Of a DNA stretch of 64,000 bases, positions 28,074 to 40,767 are shown piece by piece. Below the pieces are notes generated by a model, which searched no databases, was not told the origin of the DNA, and was given only the letters and a program-made list of their open reading frames with translations. The first letter of the stretch is position 1. Each line of letters begins with the position of its first letter. The position numbers were made by a program, and so were the translations under genes. Origin of the DNA: Pachypanchax playfairii (taxonomy: Eukaryota; Chordata; Actinopteri; Cyprinodontiformes; Aplocheilidae); assembly GCA_006937955.1 (NCBI GenBank), contig SSNP01000001.1:1059551-1123550 (forward strand), written 5' to 3'.

Positions 28074-31000
28074 TTAAGTCTCTGAAATGCAGCCTGACTC
28101 CAGTTTGATGTTTGCTGGTTGCAGACGTACAGAACCGTCACGATTCAGCTGAGCATCATTCTGCTCCTTTGCTGATCTGGCGCTTAGCTCAGTCTTCTCG
28201 CTGGCACCGTCCTGCAGGCTTGAGACATGAGTCTCTATCTTTTGCATCAGGTCAATGACGTTCCCCTTGTCCAGTCTAGCCTCGACAGCCATGGCTTCGA
28301 GCTGCTCTGCTGCCTCGCTCAGGTCAAACTGCTCAATCTCCGAGTTGATCCGATGTAGTTCCTCAGGTGAGTGCCTGCGGGATGCCGAGGGAGAGAGAGG
28401 GCAGAATCCTTGGAGGTGCACCTGCAGGCTGCAGTAGTGGAGATAGGCACAGGGGCAGTGAGGACAGCGGTGGGGTCGCTCTCCTGTGTGCAGACGTTTG
28501 TGAAGCTTGAGGTGGATGAACTGAGTAAACCTGGCTGGACAGAGTTTACATTGGTAAGGCCTCTCACCCGAGTGTAGCCGCTGGTGGGTCTTCAAGTTGC
28601 TGGTGCTGCTGAACCGCTTGTGACACACCTGTTTTTAGAATAAAGCAGATGATAGTTGTTGAAAGTGTGCTATACAAATAAAACTGCCTTGCCTACCTAG
28701 TATATAAATGTATTTTGTCTGAGCTGCTGTTCTATGAAAAGAGGGAAATTGAAAATAACTAGTTGCTGCTTTGAAAAGTCTAAAAAAAAACCTCAAATCT
28801 CAAAATATTTTGTGTGGATGTTCTATTGTAACTTTTCACATCGGATCACTCTTGCATGAGATGGTTATTGTGATAGACATCAACAGTTATTTACACTAAA
28901 AACTGCCCTCGTTGGAATATGGTCCACAGTCCATTGCAAAAATATGTTTTGCTTGAAACACAAGTTGCAAAATGGACTTTGTGAAGCATATCTAGCCTGT
29001 TTACCTATCCTTTGCAAAAGAAATCTGTTGTAAAAATAAATAAAGCCATAACATTTGCTTAAACTGCAGGGTTTGAGAACAAAAAAAAAATGTTCAGTTA
29101 AGTAATAATTCTCTTTTATGCCAAGATCTTTTCTCTGATTTTCAAACCCTGCTATTGTTTACAACTGATATCATCCCATTGAAAATACTTCTGACGTCGC
29201 CACTTCAGAAAATCTGATCTTTACCTTTAGCATGCAGATATATAGAGATACAAACTGTAAAACAATTAAATGATGTAGTCGAACCTTGCACTCATGGGGC
29301 TTCTCTCCCGTGTGCACTAGGTAGTGTTTTTGCAGGTGTGCCAGTTGAGTGAAGTTCTTATTGCAGGTCTGACATCTGAAGGGACGCTCACCACTGTGCA
29401 CTCGCAGATGGACCTGATAACAGCAAACGATAGATTAGCACTACAATTACAGTATAAATCTTTAAATCTATCTTCAAATTGGTTATCAGGTACTAACCTT
29501 AAGATTGGACAGCTGTCCAAAGACCTTTCCACAGATGTTGCATTCATACCGAATCTTGCCATTCTGCCTGCTGAGAGGGTAAGACAGGGTCTTGTAACCA
29601 ATGATATGGCCTCCGCCCTTTGTCCTCCTGAGATCCAGTGCATTTTCAGTACAGCCTCGAGTGATAGAGGTAGATTTGGAAGAAAGGCAGTTCGAGGAGA
29701 CTACCATGCCCACAGGTGGTGGGAACTCCCCAGAAGATTGTGCTGGGTCAGTGGGTGAAGACCTGGTCTTCACCGACTTAGTGAGGTCCGTGTGAACGTT
29801 GATATGAGGAGAGTGTTTGAAATCTCTGAGGTGATTTGAGGGATTTTTGAGGTAGTTTGTCTTCTGGGAGTAGAGGTCACTGTTGTCTTTGTGCTCACTA
29901 GTAGGTGAACGTATGAGGTCTTGTTTGGAAATGGATGGTGCAAGTACCAAGTCTTTACATCCACCTGCCAAAGGATGTAGGAGGTGTGTGTAGTTGTCGA
30001 AAGGCAGGAAATTGGACGTCACGGTCAAGTGTGGCTTAAGTTGATCACCATAGAACGTTTGTGAATGCGATCGAAAGCCAAGTGAGTAGTGAGGCAGCAG
30101 ATACGGATGCCTCAGAGCAGTGTGACCATGATCAGGCATGGTGGCTTCTTGGTAAGGCTTGGCTTTGACAGGGTCTTGACTATGCTGAAAGTGCAGACTG
30201 GTGGGGGCGGGGCCATTTAGTACTGGGCTTTTGGCAACTGCAGGGCTGAAGGACGGCAGAGAAGCTAAAGAAGCATATCTGTGGCCATGAATGGAATCTG
30301 AATTGGGTTGTGTGGGGTAGAAAACACTGGGACACAAGGGAAAACCTGCAGAGGCATTAGTCTGATACAAGGTATTGTCCAGAGGTCTCTGGCGTTTAGA
30401 TTTAGAGGGCTCATCTCGAAGAATCTCAGAGACACTGTGTCCTCTTTTCTCTTTAGTCTTCTCACTTGTCTGACTCTGATCTGTTAGAAAAATAGACAAA
30501 GAATAGATGATATTAGGAACACGTACAACTACATAGTCAAACATGATATTAGCTTCGTTTTGCTACCGAAAGTACATGTTCTTGTTCAACTAGTTGTTAT
30601 ATTCTTTAACCATAACTTGTGTATCAGGTGTGCTTCTCTGTGTCTCTAAGACCTTTGAACTGTTTGAAAGTGGACACCAGAAGTAAAACAATGGGTGTCT
30701 GATCAGGATCCAGATAACATTAGGACAGTGAATACAGTGTGGTGTCTGCATTAGAGAGCTGCTTTTAGAAATGTGTTTTTCATCAGAGGTAGAGCAGGAT
30801 ACACAGGAAACAGGATACAGAAGACAATTTGTCATCTCACAGTGAGACTTGAACTTGAACAGTTGGAAAGAGCGTTTGACTTTCAGGTGAATTTCAGGTG
30901 AATTCTACACATCCGTGTCAAATCGAGTGCATATAACCAAGTAGTTCTTGGTGCTTTTTTTGATCCACATGCATGAAAAAACACCTGAGCTGACAGAGGA

Positions 31001-34000
31001 AGGCTAAATACAGAGTTATGCTTGTGTACTTAACCTACTTTAGGGCACAGTTAATATCAAGCCTTATCTTTTGTTCACTTCTTTCTGGTGCTGCCCCTCA
31101 ACCCCTCCCTCTCTACACCTCTACCCCAGGAGAGCCCAGCTCTTAGCAAACAAACAAGTAACACAGAGTGAGATATCAATCTTTCAGCAGGTCACCTTGT
31201 CAGGAAGTTAAAGTAGTCACCGGAAGACTTCCTACATCTCTTCCCCTTTTAAGAGACAAACAAACACGAGGGGTCATGCCAGAATCCTGTCGGCTGATCC
31301 ACCAACTACAAACAAGCGCGTGGATGGACATTTTTTAAGGGCACATAGTAGGGTCGCTAACTTTTTCAGTTTGAATTTGCAGCCGAGGGTGTTTAGAAGA
31401 AAAAGGGAAACTGAAACACCACCTAAAATCCTGAAATTGGTTTTATTTTACCTCTGTGCTGCACCTGTGAACAAATCCCTCTCTGTTTCGGAACTCTACT
31501 GTCATCCTTTGTGCTCTGTTTGAACAAAAGGGCCATGGGTGGGACTGATCCCCCCCCCCCTCTTCTTTTTAAACACCCACACAAAGAGTGTGTCAGTCGG
31601 TCACCGCTTTGACATGAAGCTCTTCAAAGTGACAGTCCAAACCAGATACGTGGGCAAATAGATAATCCAACATGGATTCTCCTCTAACACTTACCCTTTT
31701 GATCAACGGGCAGCCGTAGCAGCGGAGGGTATTTACAACGCTGTTCGAATTCCGAGCAATACCACACCAGAAGCTCCTGACCCGGCTGAAGGGTTTTGAT
31801 AGTGTAGAAGAAGATGTCTAAGCCACTCTGACACGCAACCAGATTCTGCTCCTCCACAAAGCGAGCTGGGTTGACGTAACGCATCCAGTTGCTCTGCTCC
31901 TCGTTCAAACCATCCAGGATGTGGTGCAACTGGCCCTCCGAGAAAACCTGTAGAGAACCATTGCAACATGGAAGATAATTCAGTTAAAAATGACACCTCC
32001 AGTGCGGTGACACGCACTAAATCTGAAATCGTGATGTCATAGTTTCCCAAACTCTTTATGGTAAATTGTGTATATTTGTTCAGCTGGGGTTGTGGTTTTC
32101 ATCTGTAGTGTTGAAACGAGAATTTCTCTGTATGACTGGATCACACGACAGGTATCTCGCCCACTGCCACGATCAACTATTACAATTATAGTGGATTTAT
32201 TCTCCCTCCCTCCCTATACTCCCCCTAATTTGTAGCTTTAAAGCATGGATTTTTCTTTATGCTCGAGTCACGGCTAACAGACAGTCTGTTATGGCTGCTT
32301 TAAATCGTGGTCGGCTTGAGATCTTTTCAAGGTTGTTGAGTCTGATCTACCAAATTACAAAGAAGAGCGCGTGTGTAATGGAAGATGCCCCGATGCTGCT
32401 GATTTGCAGCATCACAGTTCTCAGGCTCGAAGCCACTTCCTCGCTTAGTCAGTGTGAAAGTTTGTGAGTCTGGAGAAGTGCGGACATGTGTACGGTGTGT
32501 TTACTGGCAGCGACACCGCTGCTGAGAGAAGCAGAGAGAAAAGAAACACTGCGTCAGTGAAACCAAACAGCTGTGAGTGTGTCTGTGTGAAAGCGAGACC
32601 TCAGAATGTGGCAAACTGGTAAATATATTTGCACTCATGACATATGCATTTTGCCATATATATGCCAAGTGCTTGGCTTTGAAAGTCCATTTTGACAAAT
32701 GTCAAGTTTCCTGACCACAACTTTCACTTACCCTCCAGAAGTACCTTCGGTCAGCATTTCTCAGCAGCGTTTCATTGGTGTAGCTTTCCCCGATGAAAGG
32801 GCCAAAGCGTGTCCCCTTGGGAATCAGCTCTTTACTCGTCACCCCGAGTCTCTGTTGAACATAACACAGAAAGATCAAACAACGGGCCTGAGCGTGCACG
32901 TTGATTATAATGTCATAATTAAAGGGAGAAGAACATCAGCTGTTTCCAATTCTCAGTCTTTGTGATCAACCAAGAGAATAATGACATTCTTATTGTCTTA
33001 ATACTACTGCATCAATATGTTAAAACATTTCAAGCTTGAGGCAGAATGTATTCTTTCCTTCACATTTTGAATTTTTCATAAGCCGGCCACCTTTAGTTTC
33101 CCGACCATATTAAAATTTCACCACTACTCTTGTTCTGTTACCTCCAGGTGTGAAACTCAGTCCTCTCTCGCAGGCCTTTGGGCTGAGGGAGAGTGGATAA
33201 GGTGTCATGGTCACACCCTGACTGGTGAACATCACCCTGACCTCCATGTTCAAAAAGCAAAACCACAAAAGGTAAAAGAGCCTCTTTTATCTTACAACTA
33301 CTCTGGATCAGCTGAAGAGTTTCTGCTCAGGGTTTTTTTTTTTGCCAGCTGGTTGTTCTGTCGCTAATTACTGGAACAACCAGTTCCTTGATGTCAACCT
33401 GATTCCAGGTAACTCAAGTTTTAAAATAGTGCTGCTAGTATTTAATCACAGACATCAAACCTATTTCCTCTTATCACATCTGAACACCATATTTTATCTT
33501 AATACACTGAATTTTTGGTTTCCTTTTCATGAAACGTCTTGTTTGGAAAGTCTTCCACCCCGTGTGTGATTTCCCTGCCCTCGTCCACCGACTTGAACTC
33601 AAACTCTTCTTTCAGCCTGTTTTGCTTCATGGTGTCATTTTCTGTTAGAACAAAAGGGTCTAAGATAGCTGCTAATCATTGTGCCCTCATCCCACTGACC
33701 AAAGAGCTCAGCTATTGTCTTCATCTTCACCTCAACGCGTACAAAGCAGCGAGGGAAAGACCCAATTTGGACAACATGTCAAGTACTTCCCGTCTGAGGA
33801 TGGATGAGTGGATGGAAGGACGTAGGAGTGACGTAAAGAATTGGCAGCCTCCAAAAACATAAACAGCTCCTGAACTTGTACTTAAGATCTTTTTTTAATT
33901 TGGTGATAATTTAAAAAGAAAGCATGAATGTATGTACCCCTGTGAAATTGCTGCTGCATTTCAGAGCGAGGTTCCTGGGTAAGGACCTCTCAGCTTGGGT

Positions 34001-34168
34001 CTTGCTGTGGCTTTTGGACTCTTCCTGCAGCAGCTGATCCTTCACGATGTAAGTGCACTTCTCCTCAAAATCCGCCTCGCTCCATGACCTCATATCTACG
34101 TCCTGCGTGTCCGACATCTCTGCTGTGGTGACTTCAATACTTTGTGGCGACTTCTCTGAGGTTAACAT
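28074..34168 (-). CDS. prdm1: PRDM1 (Blimp-1) zinc-finger repressor, teleost paralogue
   Basis: PRDM1 is a nuclear DNA-binding repressor that directs plasma-cell, germ-cell, muscle and neural-crest fates. Minus-strand coding exons in transcript order: 33938-34168 (exon starts 34189), 32732-32851, 31695-31947, 29498-30480, 29285-29413, 28074-28628; 756 aa. The N-terminal block [11 protein letters not shown] is diagnostic. The PR/SET domain spans about 78-200 ([29 protein letters not shown]). Five zinc fingers start near residue 515: four C2H2 and a final C2HC-type finger, with linkers of the TGEKP/SGERP kind. Exon 5 (983 bp) encodes the proline/serine-rich middle. Teleosts have prdm1a, b and c; I cannot tell which this is, though neighbours prep and lin28b match the human PRDM1 locus. 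The ATG at 34168 is the first in this exon, and a spliced upstream exon could add residues. Confidence 0.9.
28666..28694 (+). repeat. short LINE-like 3' tail remnant in prdm1 intron
   Basis: GTGCTATACAAATAAAACTG resembles the conserved 3' tail of L2-type LINEs and their SINEs (compare the tail near 40337 in this window). Only the tail is recognisable, so this may be a very truncated insertion. Confidence 0.3.
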
Positions 34169-34189
34169 TGCTGTGGTGCATTCAGAGGC

Positions 34190-35675
34190 CTACAGAAAAG
34201 AAAGACATGCAAATGCTGTCAATCGCTTTTTCTCGAGTTTCTATGGGATAAACAATCAATACTCTTGAAATATCTCCTTAAATTTTAGATTTATTGACAG
34301 GAGATTTAGGGAAACCAGTGCTGACAATAAACCAGCTGTACTATAGGAAGTTTAGTATTGAATGGAGCTAAAATTAGAGGGTAAATTGGGGCTTTTTCTT
34401 GACAAATTTAAGATTCCAGCTGCTACTACTGGACAAACAATCTTCAAAGTGCTTACTAGCCTATTAACTCCACATCCTGCAACCCTCCAAATCACAACCC
34501 TGAGACTAACGGGAAGAGTTCAGGCTTTTTTTTTTTTTTTTTGCACAGAAGCCCTGAAGCAAGACCACTTTCACAAGGAAACAAGCACTCCCGGTGAATC
34601 AACCCGACTTCCTTTAAACTGACTTGGCTCGCAGCCAGGTTTGAAGTCTTTCTGTTTCTGCCTGTTGGCGAGTTTCTCCCCTCACACCCTTCTCGTGAAG
34701 CTTGTGGTCAGGTAGCTCAGCAGAGGAGTAAAAAGAATGATTAGATTAAGAGACAGTCTGCAGGGCTTCTTCATTAGACTCATCAGTTTGCAGCTGAGAT
34801 CATGACTGATAAGATCTGTACTTGTTAATATCTGGTAAACTGTCACGTGATCTCTGTTCCCACCTGATGAGAGATTAAACGAAACTCAAAACTTGATACA
34901 GAACTAAAAAAAAAAAAACATGATGACATATTGAATTCCTCAGAAAGCGGCACAATTTAAATGACGTCTCACCGTTTGATGCATTTTTAAAAAGCTCATT
35001 TAATTAATTCAAAATTGTTACAATCCAAGAAATTCAACGATGTTTAATATTTGCTTGAATAGCAAATAAAAGTGCAGTGAGGTGAGATTTATATTCTAGT
35101 TTTCTCTGAAGCTTGTTGCCACAGCTGACTCGGAATGAGTGTCACAAGCGTGACAGCTCACCCTGAAACTATCAAACCTAGTGACACAGCAAGAAATGTC
35201 TTCTGAAAATCAAGACATGAGTCAAGCGCTCGCATCTGTGGCTTTGCAGGATGGCGTGTATCAGTTTGACTCTAGAAAGCAGACGTTCAACAAACTTCCT
35301 GTGACAGCAGCGTTGCATGTTACAGAAAATAAAAGCAGAAATGGAAATTCACATTATTTTGCTGGTGTGGATAATTGGAGATTAGATGATGGGAACTTAC
35401 TGTAAAGCCTTGAGAGGAGCCACACATAAGGCAGTCTGTCTTTACCCTCCTTGAGTTTGAGTGTCTGTGATCAACCAGTGGCTGCTCAGTGTCTTTCCCT
35501 CTTCTGTCGCTCACCCAGCCTCCGTCTACCTAAGTGTGACCGACGGCGCAACCGAGCACTTGAGTGTGGAGGAGGGAAGGTGTGTGTCTGAGACTCTTAG
35601 AGAGAAATACACTCCCTTTTCCTCTTGTGCTCCCTCCCCCGTCCTCCTTCTCTCCCCCCCCCCCCCCCCCCCCCC
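34190..35675. other. prdm1 upstream intron or promoter, no exon resolved
   Basis: This is upstream of the first recognised prdm1 exon, whose acceptor is at 34190-34191. A T-run lies near 34527-34543, and the segment ends in a C-run at 35654-35675 next to the assembly gap. A first prdm1 exon is expected here or further right, but I could not identify it. Confidence 0.4.
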
Positions 35676-36056
35676 NNNNNNNNNNNNNNNNNNNNNNNNN
35701 NNNNNNNNNNNNNNNNNNNNNNNNNNNNNNNNNNNNNNNNNNNNNNNNNNNNNNNNNNNNNNNNNNNNNNNNNNNNNNNNNNNNNNNNNNNNNNNNNNNN
35801 NNNNNNNNNNNNNNNNNNNNNNNNNNNNNNNNNNNNNNNNNNNNNNNNNNNNNNNNNNNNNNNNNNNNNNNNNNNNNNNNNNNNNNNNNNNNNNNNNNNN
35901 NNNNNNNNNNNNNNNNNNNNNNNNNNNNNNNNNNNNNNNNNNNNNNNNNNNNNNNNNNNNNNNNNNNNNNNNNNNNNNNNNNNNNNNNNNNNNNNNNNNN
36001 NNNNNNNNNNNNNNNNNNNNNNNNNNNNNNNNNNNNNNNNNNNNNNNNNNNNNNNN
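35676..36056. other. assembly gap
   Basis: A run of 381 N, flanked by about 22 C on the left and 13 T on the right. Long open frames reported across it are artefacts of undefined bases. True gap length is unknown. Confidence 0.98.
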
Positions 36057-37599
36057 TTTTTTTTTTTTTACCCCATCATGACTCCTCCTTGGAGGAGCGT
36101 TTGTGTGTTGCTGTCTTGCCCCGAGGCATGGGCCTTTTTCCAGGAGGGGGGGGGTGCGTTGGCTGTCACACAGCTATGTCCGGATCACACAGATACATCT
36201 TCATTCTTTGACAGTTGGTCTCTCTCTCTCTCTCTCTCTGTGGGAAGACTTACCTGTGTGAGAGTTACATAGAAAACACCTTGAGGAAGATGTTTTTAAA
36301 TATAATTGATTGCAATTAAACACAAGATCAAGAAAAAAAAAAATCATTGGATACATTTCTTTTAAGTTTATATTAATCACATTTTTTATTATTCAAGGGT
36401 TTGGTCCCAATCAACACAGATCCAACAAATCAGTGCTTTTAGAAATACAGAAGTGTAATCCAGGAATCCAGTTTTCATACTTGAACTGTTTGTCCTGTGT
36501 GATCATCGTTTTCCTCTCTGACTTTGTTCTTTACCTCTTTTTGGATTTGCTTGGCCGTCAGCCAGGTCAACAATAGTTTGAATTCTCGGATTCCAAATCC
36601 ACACGCACGACACGTGCCCTGCTACGATAAGCTCACCCTGTATACGTGAAATTCTGGTTTACTTTCTCCTCTTTAGGATCGTTGGTGTCGCGGCGCCTGA
36701 AATGTCAGTCGTTTGGTGTTCTTGGCGGACTTGGCTTTGTTTTTGTGGTGTCTTGTCCTTCCTTCTCATGCTTCCTGTTCCATTCAACACACCTGACCAA
36801 ACTACTAATTATGTCTGCTGACATGAGCCACCATGTAATTTAAAATCCACTTTTCTCTCTCTCGATCTGGCTGTTTCGTCCGTTCTCTTTGCCTTCAGTC
36901 ATCTCATTCATCACCTTCTATTCAACACTCCTTTCCTCCACCTCCTCCTCTTCCTCTGTAATATCTCTCTATCTCAACCTTATCCTCACTCTATCTATTT
37001 CTCAGAGGGGCCGTGTGAGTAACTCACATAATAATAGCGTGGACTTGAAGTTAAGTCATTTAGAGACCTTGCAGAGACTGTTCGTTAGTGTCGTGTGGGT
37101 GGATATTTTTGAAGGTCAATATATTTCTCAATCTGACTTGTTAGAAGTGAGTTTTGATTGCATGGGATCTGAATTAGCGTTCTTGAAATGAAAGGGTGAT
37201 CAGTAGACTCAAAAGAATTATTTAGATGTTTTTCGAAACCTTCACGCTAACATCTATTTTACATTGCAGAGTCACGCGGGTAGAAACGTTATGAAACTCC
37301 AGCCGGAAGTGCCTCAGGCTGCACTGGCAGCGTTACAGTTGCTTCAGTTACATGGATTGCAAATAATCTACAAATCCTTAAAAATACTGGCTAGCTACTA
37401 GCTTGTCAGCCCTTTCAAAGATAAATACATTTTTCCTACCTTTCCTACCCACTGAGAGAGTTACATCCAACAGGTGAGATGTTAGCTGTTCCACAAAAAC
37501 CCACTTTAAAAGATCTGAACTGTTGCTTTGATTGATTCAGATTCCCTTTTGAAGTTCATATGTATTTACTGAGTCAGGTCTTACTGATGTGAGGTGGTT
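36057..37599. other. intergenic, no gene seen
   Basis: A (TC)n microsatellite of about 10 units lies at 36219-36239. Otherwise there are only short frames without domains. It may contain prdm1 promoter elements, but none can be named. Confidence 0.45.
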
Positions 37600-37607
37600 C
37601 TTTTAAA

Positions 37608-38542
37608 CAGGGGCGTGTCTAGAAAATCTTTCTTGGGGGGGCCAGGTAGTTATACAGATTTCCAAAAGGGTGACACATGTAAATGGGCCCATAACTTTAA
37701 AAAAAATAACATTTTTACAGAATTATAGATCATTTATTATAATTTAAAGCTGATATACCAGATTTCAAACTGCCTAGCTTAGACTGTCAACAAAGTCACA
37801 GAACTCTCAGCGCCTCCTATCGGGTGGAATTCCTAAGCCACGCCCCTCCAGGTTTGGAAACACGCGTAGCCCCAGAAGACAATCGAGTGCAAGACACTAG
37901 TCAGTTCATTCAAGTACCGTAACATGGCGGAATCACTGGTAAGTAAAAACAATATAACAACAAACAACTGACATTAATTGTTACTTTGTCCTGAACCTGA
38001 CGCGGAACCAGCCGGCGGCTGTTTCTCCTGCTGTGACATGGTAGAGCGGCGAACACTCCCAGCAGTGGTGTGCTGCGGTAATATGTCTCAGTTTTTTAGG
38101 AGCACAGAAACTAAATAAATGCGGAAGTCCGTATCACTGGAGAGACTGTCCAATCATTCCTTTTGGACCGAACCATTTTATTGGTTGATGTTTTTAGACA
38201 AATACGGGAGAACCACTTAATTATTGTTTTTATTTATTTATTTTTTGTAAATCTTCACAACATATTTTTCTCCATGCTGTGTTAAAACGTTTTTAATGGG
38301 CATGAAAAAAACATGTTAAGCTAATTTGTTATGCAAATTAAGTATAGCAGCTTTAAGTTGCTACTATAAACCAAAATGAAATAAAAATCAGTCAGAGCAC
38401 AGTACCAATCATTAATAATTTTCTTTGATTAACGTAAAAGTATTGATTGAATTTTATTGTCTCAGCTTGGGGGGGGACAACACCTGAGGTAGCCAGTCTA
38501 ATTGGAAGGGTGACCTGGTCCACCCCTCTGGACACGCCCCTG
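37608..38542. mobile_element. 935-bp hAT derivative with promoter-like core
   Basis: It is flanked by a perfect 8-bp duplication, CTTTTAAA, at 37600-37607 and 38543-38550. The ends are CAGGGGCGTGTC and its inverse GACACGCCCCTG, typical of hAT elements. There is no full transposase. The interior has a GC-richer segment at about 37800-38110 with an ATG (37924) followed four codons later by a consensus donor (CTG/GTAAGT), and a second ATG near 38081 opening 11 codons. This looks like the retained 5' end of an autonomous parent with an internal deletion. Confidence 0.85.
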
Positions 38543-38550
38543 CTTTTAAA

Positions 38551-39512
38551 GCAAAACTTCTAAATTCATTATTTGATTTAACAAAATAAAATGCTGAAAC
38601 TGAGTCGCACCACAAATCCTGGAAAGATTTAAGAGAAACGTATGCTAAGCTTTATGTTTATTGTTTTTTTAGGATAAATTATGTTCAGAAGCATTTTTTG
38701 GGGAAAAGTTAAAGTTCAATGTAATTTCCATACTTGAGTCTGTACCTGCCTCGAGTCATTTCTTGCAGAAGCACTCAAGGCGACCATCCCTTTCTCTTTT
38801 CACCTCCCCCAAAGATGACAAAGATCTTTATCTCGGTCTGAAATGTGAAAATCAGCTTTCACTTCATCTATTTTCTCAAATTTTATGTCTGACAAAGAAA
38901 AAAAACAAAACAAAGTGAACTTTTTTTAATGATCTGTTGACAGTCTCTCCTTCTCTGACTGTGTTGTTGGGATATTTTTGCTTTCCGTGTTGTGCTGTTA
39001 TCAACCTGTCAGCTGTGTCAGTCTCCCCGACCACTTCACGTTTCTGTGAGATGTTGTTTATGTCTCATCGCCTGACATTCTGCTCACTTGCTGTTAAGAA
39101 ATCCCCCGCTGCCACGTGAATTTCTTCCACTTTGTAATAGCTTGAGTTGTGATAAGCTTTATTGACACGATGCGAGTGATGTAATGAATGCGATGTTCCG
39201 AGCCTTAATCCATCTTTTTTGCTGTTCTCTTATCCAGTTCAGGTGTGAATGTGAATGAATGTCAGCACAGGCACCACCCAGTGAGTCCACCAGCCGTCTC
39301 CTCCTGGATGATCCCTTGTTGACAGGCCGAGAGTTATTATGAAGGTTTCAGGGCTACGAGGAATGTTGCTGCGCTTCACAACAGATGGTTCTTTGAATCC
39401 CGACCAAACCACCCACAGAGATGAGGGGGAAACAATATCACCACTCTCAGCTGACCCACATGTTGTAGTTCCTAACTGTTGATTAGTAGCTAATGTCTAG
39501 CAGTGACATCAT
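38551..39512. other. intergenic, no gene seen
   Basis: Only short frames without domains. No repeat family recognised. Confidence 0.45.
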
Positions 39513-39740
39513 ACACTCAAAAAAGTGGATCAGGGCAGTTGTTGATTCTACATAGTCAATTTATTTTCAAATAACACATAAAATGTGTTTGTTGGTTTAA
39601 ATTAATTTTTTTAAGTAAATTTGATGTAATAAATATGTGCTGTATGAACACAATTTATTTAAGCTTTATCACCAAGATACATTTTTTAACCAAACGGTGG
39701 CATTAATGAGATCACAGCTGTCTGGAACAACTGAAGAAGA

Positions 39741-39849
39741 AGGGTGGCTGGGCCTAGTGGGGGGGGAGATTGTCTCTCGCTTGGAGGACCAGGGTTCAAT
39801 CCTCAGTGCTGGCAGGCTACATGTTGAAGCATCCTTGAGCAAGATCAGC
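39741..39849 (+). repeat. tRNA-derived SINE head
   Basis: It has pol III promoter-like boxes: an A-box-like TGGGCCTAGTGG at 39749-39760 and a B-box-like GGTTCAATCC at 39793-39802, about 33 bp apart. The following ATGTTGAAGCATCCTTGAGC resembles the body of common fish tRNA-SINEs. It breaks off near 39849, where LINE sequence begins. An extra G-run after the A box suggests decay. Confidence 0.5.
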
Positions 39850-40373
39850 GAGTCCAAAATGCTGCTGCAAGACTTTTAACCGGATCCAGCAGGTGGTCAC
39901 ATATCACGCCAGTGTTGTCTTCTCTGCACTGGCTTCCCATTAAATTTTGAATTGATTTTTAAATTCTCGTTTTGACCTTCAGAGCCTTACATGGGCAGGC
40001 TCCAAAATATATTTGTGATCTCCTTCACTCGTACATATCTGGTCGCTTGCTCCGATCTTCAGACCAGAACCTCCTCATGGTTCCAAAAACTCGCTTTAAA
40101 ACCAGAGGAGATCGATCCTTTCAGGCCGTGGCTCCAAATCTGTGGAATGCCCTACCTTTGCCCCTCCGTGAGGCTGACACTGTTGATTCTTTAAAAAGGC
40201 AGCTGAAGACACTTTTATTTGGGGGCGCTTTTGGTTGACTGGACTTTTGGCGTGATTATTATTCTTTTTATCTTTTACTGTTTATGCTGTTTATTGAATC
40301 CACTGTGAAACACTTTGTGATTTTTATCTGTGAAAGGTGCTATATAAATAAAGTTTATTATTATTATTATTAA
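39850..40373 (+). pseudogene. decayed 3' end of an L2-like LINE
   Basis: The translated sequence gives the C-terminal part of a non-LTR reverse-transcriptase ORF: an LHWLP motif, then TFRALHGQAPKYI, LLRSSD, FKTRGDRSF and LWNALP, ending at a stop at 40236. In-frame stops at 39948 (TGA) and 39960 (TAA) break the frame. The 3' end has the L2-type tail GTGCTATATAAATAAAG followed by ATT repeats to about 40373. It is 5' truncated, which is usual for LINE insertions. CR1 or Rex1 are alternative families. It cannot be active. Confidence 0.75.
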
Positions 40374-40767
40374 GATACTGAATCTGCAACTGCCACAGGG
40401 TGACTGTGCAAAATGGCTCAAATGCAAAGCTTAAATTTCCCCAAGAGGGATTAATAAAGTAAATATTCTTATTATTTATTAAAATGAAGAAAAAATGTTG
40501 AATTAAAAGCACTCAGTAACCTTAAAATACATATAATTATTCAAACTAACTTACACAATTAAGGTCAGTTCAGCTTATATTTCTTTAGTTCACTGAACAT
40601 AATATCATGTAGTTACAGTAACATATACGTTTTAACTTACTTGAACATAAGGTGAATCAGTCATATTAAATAATTCTTCTTGCGTTCAAATTAACATGAT
40701 TTAATTATGTGGAATCTGTTGAAATAAAAAAAACTACGTTAAGTCAATGAATCCTTTTTTTTAGTGT

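Larger units (their letters stand above)
39513..40767. repeat. possible ACACT-ended DNA element with nested retroelements
   Basis: The left end reads ACACTCAAAAAAGTGGAT. The reverse complement of the right end reads ACACTAAAAAAAAGGAT. These matching termini suggest a single element split by later insertions (39741-40373). Both arms are AT-rich and non-coding. I found no clear target-site duplication, so the claim rests on the termini alone. Confidence 0.4.

Noticed and set aside
29324..29795. Plus-strand frames over the prdm1 zinc-finger exons
   Set aside because: Antisense to conserved zinc-finger coding sequence, with no domain of their own.
36219..36239. TC run as a splice polypyrimidine tract
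   Set aside because: It is a simple microsatellite with no AG-exon of any coding character after it.
35461..36272. Three frames of more than 200 codons across the gap
   Set aside because: They consist almost entirely of undefined residues from the N-run.
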